Assembly: GCF_014290175.1 (NCBI RefSeq)
Contig: NZ_JACOOR010000002.1
Coordinates: 124,001-188,000, forward strand
Origin: Anaerosacchariphilus hominis
GTDB lineage: Bacteria > Bacillota > Clostridia > Lachnospirales > Lachnospiraceae
Reading direction: 5' to 3'
Length of the DNA: 64,000 bases
The translations under genes were made by a program, and so were the position numbers. The notes below the pieces were generated by a model, which made no database searches, had not been told where the DNA came from, and was given only the letters and a program-made list of their open reading frames with translations. Below, piece by piece: positions 7,436 to 14,527 of the stretch (position 1 is its first letter; every line of letters begins with the position of its first letter).

Positions 7436-9718
7436 ATGAAGCTGGAAGGCTATGTGGAACATATTATTTACAGAAATACAGAGAATGGATACTCTGTCAT
7501 AAATCTGGTTTCAGAGGAAGAAGAGCTGACAGCAGTAGGGATCTTTCCTTATCTGAATGAGGGAGAGTTCCTGGAGCTGGAGGGAGACTATACGGAACAC
7601 CCCATGTATGGCCTGCAGTTTCAGGTACAGAGCTATGAGGCGGTGGCACCAAAGGACGCCCTGGCCATGGAACGGTATCTGGGAAGCGGGGCCATCAAGG
7701 GTGTGGGCGCGGCTCTGGCAGCCCGGATCGTGCGACGGTTCGGTTCCAGGACCTTTGAGATCATGGAGCGGGAGCCCGAGCGGCTTTCGGAGATCAAGGG
7801 CATCAGCGACCGGAAGGCCCGGGAGATCGCCGGGCAGATGGAAGAAAAGCGGGATCTGAGGGAGGCTATGATTTTCCTTCAGGATTACGGGATCTCTGTG
7901 AATCTGGCTGTAAAGATTTACCAGCAGTATGGGCAGGAGATTTATCGTATTATAAAGGAGAATCCCTACCGGATTGCCGACGATATCAGCGGTGTGGGAT
8001 TCCGGACGGCGGATGAGATTGCCAGAAGAGTGGGGATTCGGGAGGATTCGGACTTCCGGATCCGGAGCGGTCTGCTCTACACCCTGCTGAATGCTTCGGG
8101 GGAGGGACATACCTGTCTGCCGGAGCCTGTGCTTCTGCATCGGACGGCGGCGCTCTTAGGCGTGCCGGAGGAGTCGGTGGAACGGCATTTGGATTCTTTA
8201 AGTCTCGACCGGAAGCTGATTCGGAAGATGTTGCCGGACGGGCAGGGCGGCGAACTGCCCTTTGTGTATTCTGCGGCGTCCTACTATGCGGAACTCAGTA
8301 TCGCGGTGATGCTATATCAGCTGAATCTTTCCATAGAAGCTTCCGATACGGAGGTGAGGACCCGGTTGGCGAAGATCGAGAAGGGCAGCGGCATCGAGCT
8401 GGACGGACACCAGCGGGAAGCAGTGGCGGAGGCCATGCGCCATGGACTTCTCATCCTGACCGGAGGCCCCGGTACCGGTAAGACCACCACCATCAACGCC
8501 ATGATCCGTTACTTTGAATCGGAGAATCTGGACATTTTTTTGGCGGCCCCCACAGGCCGGGCGGCCAAGCGAATGACCGAGGCCACCGGCTGTCAGGCCC
8601 GAACCATCCACCGGATGTTGGAGCTGACAGGAGGGCCGGAATCCGTAGGCGGCAGAGCCATGTTTTCCAGAAATGATGAGAATCCGCTGGAGGCGGACGT
8701 GATTATCATTGATGAGATGTCTATGGTGGATGTGTATCTGATGCAGGCCTTATTAAAGGCCATTGTGCCGGGAACCCGGCTGATTCTGGTGGGCGATGTG
8801 AACCAGCTTCCCAGTGTGGGACCGGGCAGTATCCTGCAGGACATGATTCGTTCCGAAGCCTTCCCGGTGGTGCGGCTGACCAAGATCTTCCGGCAGGCGG
8901 CGGAGAGCGATATCATTGTAAATGCCCATCGGATCAACCGGGGCGAGCAGGTGACTCTGGATAACAAGAGCCGGGATTTCTTTTTTCTGCAGCGCCAGGA
9001 TCCCAATGTGATTCTCCGGGTGGTACTGGCTCTGGTACAGGAGAAGATGCCCCGTTACGTCCACGCGGATATCTCGGACATCCAGGTGCTGACGCCCATG
9101 CGGAAGGGAGCCCTGGGCGTGGAGAATCTGAACCGGGTGCTGCAGCGCTACCTGAATCCGGCGGAAAAGGACAAGGCCGAGATTCCCTTCGGCCACGGAA
9201 TCAGTTCCGGGGAAGAGGGGGAGAATGGAAAAGGCGTCCTGCGGGTCGGTGATAAGGTCATGCAGATCCGGAATAATTACCAGCTGGAATGGGAGGTGCG
9301 GAACCGTTACGGCATCGCCATAGACAAGGGGCTGGGTGTATTTAACGGAGACATGGGAATCGTCCGGGCGATCAATTCTTTTGCCGAGGAGGTTACCGTG
9401 GAGTTTGATGAAGGGCGTATGGTGTCCTATCCGTTCAAGCAGATGGACGAGCTGGAGCTGGCCTATGCCATTACCGTACATAAGTCTCAGGGAAGCGAGT
9501 ATCCGGCGGTGGTGATTCCGCTGCTGACGGGCCCGCGGCCGCTGATGAACCGGAACCTATTATATACAGCGGTGACCCGCGCCAGATCCTGCGTGACCCT
9601 GGTGGGAGATCCCCGGACCTTTCAGGCAATGGTGGAAAATGGCACAGAACAGAAGCGATACACGGGTCTTTGCGAGACTATTAAATCTTATATATCCACG
9701 CAGATGTCCGATTTGTGA
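7436..9718 (+). CDS. recD2: RecD2-type ATP-dependent DNA helicase
   Basis: At 760 residues it matches the stand-alone RecD2 helicases of Firmicutes (about 740-800) that lack RecBC. The N-terminal extension (MKLEGYVEHIIYRN...) and helix-hairpin-helix-like repeats (KGVGAALAARI, SGVGFRTADEIARR) precede the SF1 motor. Walker A is GGPGTGKTT at 343-351, Walker B is IIIDEMSMVD, and the late motif is YAITVHKSQGSEYP. The family unwinds DNA 5' to 3' and acts in repair and replication restart. The ribosome site before ATG 7436 is weak (GCAGG adjacent to the start). Its 3' end overlaps comFC by 80 bases, so the two are co-transcribed. Confidence 0.95.
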   Translation: MKLEGYVEHIIYRNTENGYSVINLVSEEEELTAVGIFPYLNEGEFLELEGDYTEHPMYGLQFQVQSYEAVAPKDALAMERYLGSGAIKGVGAALAARIVRRFGSRTFEIMEREPERLSEIKGISDRKAREIAGQMEEKRDLREAMIFLQDYGISVNLAVKIYQQYGQEIYRIIKENPYRIADDISGVGFRTADEIARRVGIREDSDFRIRSGLLYTLLNASGEGHTCLPEPVLLHRTAALLGVPEESVERHLDSLSLDRKLIRKMLPDGQGGELPFVYSAASYYAELSIAVMLYQLNLSIEASDTEVRTRLAKIEKGSGIELDGHQREAVAEAMRHGLLILTGGPGTGKTTTINAMIRYFESENLDIFLAAPTGRAAKRMTEATGCQARTIHRMLELTGGPESVGGRAMFSRNDENPLEADVIIIDEMSMVDVYLMQALLKAIVPGTRLILVGDVNQLPSVGPGSILQDMIRSEAFPVVRLTKIFRQAAESDIIVNAHRINRGEQVTLDNKSRDFFFLQRQDPNVILRVVLALVQEKMPRYVHADISDIQVLTPMRKGALGVENLNRVLQRYLNPAEKDKAEIPFGHGISSGEEGENGKGVLRVGDKVMQIRNNYQLEWEVRNRYGIAIDKGLGVFNGDMGIVRAINSFAEEVTVEFDEGRMVSYPFKQMDELELAYAITVHKSQGSEYPAVVIPLLTGPRPLMNRNLLYTAVTRARSCVTLVGDPRTFQAMVENGTEQKRYTGLCETIKSYISTQMSDL

Positions 9719-10373
9719 CGGACTGACGGGAGGGGAAGGGCGGCTGGTCTGTGACAAATGCAGACCGAAGCTTCATCCCATAGAAGAGCCCTTTTGTAAG
9801 AAGTGCGGAAAAGTGTTGGAACGCTGGGAGTCGGAATACTGTTCCGACTGTTCGAGAAAGAAGCATTCCTTTGAGAGGGGGCGGGCCTGCTTTGAGTACG
9901 ACAGACGGATGCGGGCCTCCATCAGCCGTTTTAAGTATCACAACCGCAGAGAATACGCGGATTTCTATAGCGAGGAAATATTGAGGACACTGGGGCGGGA
10001 GCTCCGGAGCTGGAAGCCGGATCTGCTGGTTCCCATTCCCCTGCACAGAAGCCGGATGCGGAAGCGGGGCTTTAACCAGGCGGAACTGGTGGCGGACCGG
10101 ATCGGAGAACGGCTGGGAATCCCGGTAGGGACGGACATCCTTCTGCGGGTGAAAAAGACGAAACCCCAGAAGGAACTGGACGACGCCGGACGCCATGGAA
10201 ACCTGAAAAATGCCTTTCAGGCCTGTGAAAAGAAGACAGAAGGAAAACGAATCGTACTGGTGGACGATATCTATACGACGGGAAGCACCATCGACGCGGC
10301 CGCCGCGGAGCTGAAGCGGCGGGGGGCGGAAAAAGTGTATTTTTTAAGTATATGTATTGGAAGAGGTTTTTAA
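9639..10373 (+). CDS. comFC: ComFC-like phosphoribosyltransferase-fold protein
   Basis: The 244-residue protein begins with a double zinc ribbon (CPIC, CDKC, CKKC and CSDC pairs between residues 23 and 70), followed by a phosphoribosyltransferase domain with the PRPP motif VLVDDIYTTGST at about 206-217 and the family hallmark RGFNQAELVA. ComF-family proteins are needed for DNA uptake after entry into the cytoplasm, but many non-competent species keep them. The only ATG lies 80 bases inside recD2, an unusually long overlap; a shorter start is not available because no ATG, GTG or TTG precedes the zinc ribbon. No other competence genes are in the window. Confidence 0.9.
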   Translation: MAQNRSDTRVFARLLNLIYPRRCPICDGLTGGEGRLVCDKCRPKLHPIEEPFCKKCGKVLERWESEYCSDCSRKKHSFERGRACFEYDRRMRASISRFKYHNRREYADFYSEEILRTLGRELRSWKPDLLVPIPLHRSRMRKRGFNQAELVADRIGERLGIPVGTDILLRVKKTKPQKELDDAGRHGNLKNAFQACEKKTEGKRIVLVDDIYTTGSTIDAAAAELKRRGAEKVYFLSICIGRGF

Positions 10374-10411
10374 GTATGATATAATGAGAATAAAATGAAA
10401 CGGGGTACAGT

Positions 10412-10867
10412 ATGTTAAACGAGGAAAAAATCAGGCTGATGACCAAGGCGGCCTCCTTTGAGGCAGGCGAGGGCAAAAAGGCCTTGTCGATGAATAAATT
10501 TTTCCAGGGCGACTATATCAGCATCCAGCTGATCTGGGCGTGGCTTTCCTATACGGTGGCTTTTTGCCTCTGCGTGGCGCTCTGGGTCTTTTATAAGATG
10601 GAATATCTGATGACGAATATTAATAAACTGGATCTGGCAGCCATGGGAAAAGGACTGGCGCTGCTGTATCTGGGCCTGCTGGGTGTATTTCTGGTTATTA
10701 ATTATGTGGTTTACCACAAAAGATATCAGGAAAACCGTAGAAAACTGGCGGCTTATCATCATATTCTGAAGCAGCTTTCGCATATCTATCAGATGGAATC
10801 CCGGGGTGGAAGCAGCGAATCTACAGCAGGAGGAGAAAAACACCATGACGACCTTACTGGAGTATAG
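10412..10867 (+). CDS. small membrane protein, unknown function
   Basis: The 151-residue protein matches no family I recognise. Residues 1-35 are a polar, Lys/Glu-rich head. Two hydrophobic helices follow (about 39-62, IQLIWAWLSYTVAFCLCV; and about 81-99, LALLYLGLLGVFLVIN). A basic C-terminal tail contains HHILKQLSHIYQME. It starts at ATG 10412 behind CGGGG and overlaps the next membrane protein by 23 bases, so the two are probably made together. The position just upstream of cdaA-cdaR suggests a role at the membrane in envelope physiology, but this is only context. Confidence 0.75.
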   Translation: MLNEEKIRLMTKAASFEAGEGKKALSMNKFFQGDYISIQLIWAWLSYTVAFCLCVALWVFYKMEYLMTNINKLDLAAMGKGLALLYLGLLGVFLVINYVVYHKRYQENRRKLAAYHHILKQLSHIYQMESRGGSSESTAGGEKHHDDLTGV

Positions 10868-11909
10868 AGAAAAACTGAAGTTATTTCTCAGCAAATACGA
10901 CACTTACATTTATCCGGTGCTGAAGTTTCTTCTGGCGCTGACCGTATTTCTGCTGATGAACGCGAATATCGGCTTTATGAAGCAGCTGAAGAGTCCGGCC
11001 ATTGCCTTTGTGCTGGCGCTGATGTGTTCCTTCCTTCCGGTGAACATGATAGCCATCTTCGGAGCGCTTTTGCTCCTGGGCCATTGCTACGCTTTGTCCC
11101 TGGAGATTTTTCTGATTGCCTTTGTGCTGCTGGCACTGATGTTTCTGCTGTTCTTCCGGACAGCTCCCGGGTACGGCTATGTGCTGGTGATGACGCCCCT
11201 GGCCTTTACGCTGAAGATCCCATACGTGGTTCCGCTGGCTATGGGTCTGGCGGGTACTCCTGCGGCAGCGGTTCCGGTGGCCTGTGGAACCATCGTGTAT
11301 TATCTGATGCACTATATGCGGCTGAATACCACCATTTTAAGCGGTACGGAGGCCAGCACGGTGACCGAAAAGGTGACCTATCTCGTTGATAATGTGATTA
11401 ATAATAAAGAGATGCTTCTGACGGTGGCGGCTTTTGCCCTGACCCTGATTATCGTCTATGTGATCCGCAGAATGTCGGTGGATCACGCCTGGACCGTGGC
11501 CATCATCGTGGGAACCGTGACAGATTTTGTGGTGCTTCTGACGGGAAGTCTGATTCTGGGGATTGCTCCGAAGATCATTGCCATCGTGGTGGGAAGCCTG
11601 ATTTCCGCCGGCCTGGCATTTCTGCTTCAGCTGGTGATATTCAGCCTGGATTATTCCCGGACTGAGTATGTTCAGTTTGAGGACGATGAGTATTATTATT
11701 ATGTAAAAGCGGTGCCGAAGCTCACCATTGCCGTGTCTGAGAAGACAGTAAAAAAGATCAGCACCCAGAAAAAGCCGGCGGCCAGAAAGAAGAGTACGGC
11801 AGCCAGACGGCAGACGGGTCATACCCAGAGACCGGTACGCAGCGAACAGACAGGTCACAGTCAGAGAACGGCGCGGAGCGAGCAGCCCAGACGCCGCCGG
11901 GACGACTGA
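10845..11909 (+). CDS. polytopic membrane protein with basic tail, unknown function
   Basis: The protein has 354 residues from ATG 10845, preceded by AGGAGGAG; an in-frame upstream start at 10806 has no comparable site. About eight to nine hydrophobic helices fill residues 20 to 265. The end is an unusual polar tail: an acidic-aromatic patch (FEDDEYYYYV) and then a strongly basic, repeat-like region with QTGHTQRPVRSEQ and QTGHSQRTARSEQ. The tail may bind nucleic acid, acidic polymer or partner proteins. No enzyme motif is visible. It lies between another membrane protein and cdaA in one transcription unit. Function unknown; membership in a cdaA-linked set is inferred from position. Confidence 0.78.
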   Translation: MTTLLEYREKLKLFLSKYDTYIYPVLKFLLALTVFLLMNANIGFMKQLKSPAIAFVLALMCSFLPVNMIAIFGALLLLGHCYALSLEIFLIAFVLLALMFLLFFRTAPGYGYVLVMTPLAFTLKIPYVVPLAMGLAGTPAAAVPVACGTIVYYLMHYMRLNTTILSGTEASTVTEKVTYLVDNVINNKEMLLTVAAFALTLIIVYVIRRMSVDHAWTVAIIVGTVTDFVVLLTGSLILGIAPKIIAIVVGSLISAGLAFLLQLVIFSLDYSRTEYVQFEDDEYYYYVKAVPKLTIAVSEKTVKKISTQKKPAARKKSTAARRQTGHTQRPVRSEQTGHSQRTARSEQPRRRRDD

Positions 11910-11937
11910 GTGGTGACCACAGAGAGGAAGTGATAGC

Positions 11938-12816
11938 ATGCGGGGATCCATATGGAATTCGATTAGTCAATATGCGGCATTTAATACGGTTCACTGGAAT
12001 GATCTGGTGGATGTGATTATTCTGTCCTTTTTGATTTATGAGATCATGGTCTGGATCAAGAAAACCCGTGCATGGGTGCTTCTGAAGGGCTTTGCGGTTT
12101 TACTGGGCTTTATCTTCATCGCCTGGGCCTTCCGCCTGAATACGATCCTGTGGCTGGGTAAGAATATTTTCAGCCTGGGAATCACGGCCCTGGTTATCGT
12201 GTTCCAGCCGGAGCTTCGAAAGGCGCTGGAGCAGCTGGGACGGCAGAATCTGATCAGCTCCGTGTTCAGCTTTGACAGCTCCAAGGATACGGAAGCCCGG
12301 TTCAGCGATCGGACCGTAAACGAGCTGGTGAAGGCAGTATTCGAGATGGCCAAGGTAAAGACAGGAGCACTGATTGTCATAGAGAAAAAGACGCCGCTGG
12401 GTGAGTATGAGAGAACGGGCATCCCGCTGGATTCTGTACTGACCAGCCAGCTTTTAATCAATATTTTCGAGAAGAATACGCCGCTCCATGACGGCGCGGT
12501 GCTGGTGCGGGGCGACCGGATCGTATCGGCCACCTGCTACCTGCCCCTTTCGGATAACCTGCTTCTGAGTAAGGAGCTGGGAACCCGGCACAGGGCGGCT
12601 GTGGGTATCAGCGAGGTGACGGACTCCCTGACCATCGTGGTTTCTGAGGAGACCGGCGGTGTGTCGGTGGCTTCCGAGGGCAATATCCGTCGGAATCTGA
12701 CCCAGGAGGAGCTGCGGGCTCAGCTGGTGATCGTCCAGGATAAGACACAGGATACAGGCAGATTCAAGTTATGGAAAGGACGGGTGAAGAAGCATGAAAA
12801 AAATGCTGACAAATAA
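11938..12816 (+). CDS. cdaA: diadenylate cyclase CdaA (c-di-AMP synthase)
   Basis: The 292-residue protein has three N-terminal membrane helices (about residues 23-95), then a DisA_N cyclase domain. The catalytic motifs are intact: D185-G186-A187 within LHDGAVLVRG and R217-H218-R219 within GTRHRAA. It joins two ATP molecules to c-di-AMP, the second messenger that controls potassium and osmolyte transport and cell-wall homeostasis. The start is ATG 11938 after GAGAGGAAG. It overlaps cdaR by 23 bases, the classical arrangement; the usual third partner glmM is not next in line, and an HPr gene follows instead. Confidence 0.96.
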   Translation: MRGSIWNSISQYAAFNTVHWNDLVDVIILSFLIYEIMVWIKKTRAWVLLKGFAVLLGFIFIAWAFRLNTILWLGKNIFSLGITALVIVFQPELRKALEQLGRQNLISSVFSFDSSKDTEARFSDRTVNELVKAVFEMAKVKTGALIVIEKKTPLGEYERTGIPLDSVLTSQLLINIFEKNTPLHDGAVLVRGDRIVSATCYLPLSDNLLLSKELGTRHRAAVGISEVTDSLTIVVSEETGGVSVASEGNIRRNLTQEELRAQLVIVQDKTQDTGRFKLWKGRVKKHEKNADK

Positions 12817-14245
12817 CCTGGGACTCAAGCTCCTTTCCGTGGTGGCAGCCATCATGCTGTGGCTGATCGTGGTGAATCTGGACGATCCCTACACTTACAG
12901 AGACTTTTCTCCCATTCAGGTAACCATGCTCAATGAAAATGTGGTGACCGATCAGGGAAAGGTATACCGGATCGAGGACAACAGCGATGTGATCAGCCTC
13001 AGGGTCTGGGGAAAGAAGTCCGTGCTGAACGGTCTGGAAGCAGATAATTTTACAGCCACGGCGGATATGGAAAAGAATATCAAGTATGATAACCTGGTAG
13101 GCATCGAGGTGAGCTGCAGCGATAAGAATATACGGACTGCGGACATCATCAAGAGCCGGGAAAATGTGGTAATCAGTGTGGAAGACGCTTCTTCCGAGCA
13201 GTTTAATGTGATTGTGAAGCAGAACGGCAAGGAGGCAGACGGTTATCTTATCGGAACTGCCCTTCCGGAGCAGAGCATGATTCAGATCAGCGGCCCGGCG
13301 TCCGTGATCGCGAAGATTAAGCGGGTCGAGGTGGAGATTAAGGTAACCGGTGTGAACTCTGACCGGGTGATCCACGGAAAGCTGAACGTGCTGGACAGCA
13401 ATGGAGAGGCTGTAGATACCACCTATCTGGAATACACCGGTAAGACGGACGGCATGGATGTGACCATCACCATGCTGCGTACCAAGACCGTACCGCTGAA
13501 GATCGGTCATACGGGTACGCCGGGAGACGGCTACAGCTTCAGTTCTATCTCCTATAAACCGGAGTCCGTCCAGATCGCAGGTGCTTCCGATGTCATCAGC
13601 GGCGTCAGCGCCATCACCGTTCCGGACGAGGCGGTGGACATTGAGGGTATCACAGAAAATCAGCAGCAGACCATTGACATTACGCCTTATCTGCCGGACG
13701 GAATCCGCCTGGCGGACGACGCGGACGCTTCCGTAGCCATCAGTGTGGAAGTGGAGAAGAAGCAGGGCAAGACAGTCCGGATTCCGGTCTCTGATATCGG
13801 CCTGAAGAATGTGCCGAGGGGATACGAAGTGGACTTCGGCGATGTGGATGAAATCGAGCTGATTGTAACAGGAACCAGTGCCGAGCTGGCGGCTTTGAAT
13901 ACAGATGAGATTGCAGTGTCACTGGATCTGGACGGCTGCTCCAGGGCAGGAACTTACACCCAAAAGGTGGAGGTCACCTTCCCGGATACCGTCTACAGTC
14001 TGATGGATGATGTGGAAGTGGAGTTTGAACTGGTGAAGTCAAAAAGTACCGGGAACAGCTCCGGCAGCACCGGAAATACATCCGGTGTAAGCGGAAATAC
14101 CTCCGGCGTAAGCGGAAATACCACCACGGGAGGAAGTACTTCGGGAGAAAGCTCTTCCGGGGACAGCTCAGGTACGGAGAACGGAAGCGGTTCAGACAGC
14201 GGAACATCGGGAGAAGAAAAAAAGGATGATTCTGCAACAGAGTAA
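12794..14245 (+). CDS. cdaR: CdaR, YbbR-domain regulator of CdaA
   Basis: The 483-residue protein has an N-terminal signal-anchor (about residues 9-28, LGLKLLSVVAAIMLWLIVVN) and several YbbR repeats outside the membrane. CdaR binds CdaA and modulates its activity. After about residue 415 the chain becomes a Ser/Gly/Thr/Asn-rich tail, which includes a 21-base unit (14072-14092 and 14093-14113) encoding GNTSGVS twice. The tail ends in an acidic EEKKDDSATE. Such a tail could span or anchor in the wall. The start ATG 12794 lies inside cdaA, which indicates coupled translation. Confidence 0.92.
   Translation: MKKMLTNNLGLKLLSVVAAIMLWLIVVNLDDPYTYRDFSPIQVTMLNENVVTDQGKVYRIEDNSDVISLRVWGKKSVLNGLEADNFTATADMEKNIKYDNLVGIEVSCSDKNIRTADIIKSRENVVISVEDASSEQFNVIVKQNGKEADGYLIGTALPEQSMIQISGPASVIAKIKRVEVEIKVTGVNSDRVIHGKLNVLDSNGEAVDTTYLEYTGKTDGMDVTITMLRTKTVPLKIGHTGTPGDGYSFSSISYKPESVQIAGASDVISGVSAITVPDEAVDIEGITENQQQTIDITPYLPDGIRLADDADASVAISVEVEKKQGKTVRIPVSDIGLKNVPRGYEVDFGDVDEIELIVTGTSAELAALNTDEIAVSLDLDGCSRAGTYTQKVEVTFPDTVYSLMDDVEVEFELVKSKSTGNSSGSTGNTSGVSGNTSGVSGNTTTGGSTSGESSSGDSSGTENGSGSDSGTSGEEKKDDSATE
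14072..14113 (+). repeat. 21-base tandem repeat inside cdaR
   Basis: Two adjacent units differ at two third-codon positions and encode GNTSGVS twice; a partial third unit (GGAAATACC) follows. Confidence 0.8.
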
Positions 14246-14263
14246 AAACGGGAGGTAGACAAC

Positions 14264-14527
14264 ATGGTAAGTCAGAAAGTAACAATTAAGAACCCCACAG
14301 GCCTGCACCTGCGTCCGGCAGGAATCCTCTGCAAGACGGCGATGCAGTTCCGGTCTGCGGTAAACTTCACCTTTGGAGCCACCACAGCCAACGCGAAAAG
14401 CGTATTGAGTGTGCTGGGAGCCTGCGTGAAGTCGGGAGACGAGATCGAGATCGTGTGCGAGGGTGCAGATGAAAAGGAAGCCCTGGCGGCGATGGTAGAA
14501 GCAGTGGAGAGCGGTCTTGGAGAATAA
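14264..14527 (+). CDS. ptsH: HPr-family phosphocarrier protein
   Basis: This 87-residue protein has the normal HPr length. The active-site histidine is at the canonical place (H15 in TGLHLRPAG), so it can accept phosphate from enzyme I. The regulatory serine is also at the canonical place (S46 in NAKSVLSVLG), so it can be a substrate of HPr kinase and take part in catabolite control. H15 argues against the Crh type, in which that position is Gln. The gene has a good ribosome site (GGGAGGTAG). It sits at the end of the cdaA operon, and its 3' end overlaps the next gene by 11 bases. It could be the general PTS HPr or a second copy. Confidence 0.92.
   Translation: MVSQKVTIKNPTGLHLRPAGILCKTAMQFRSAVNFTFGATTANAKSVLSVLGACVKSGDEIEIVCEGADEKEALAAMVEAVESGLGE

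Noticed and set aside
6167..7462. 431-residue open frame on the minus strand opposite mreB
   Set aside because: It mirrors the codons of mreB, has no family motif and no ribosome site.
14264..14527. Crh-type regulatory HPr without PTS function
   Set aside because: His15 is present in the canonical TGLHLRPAG; Crh has Gln there.
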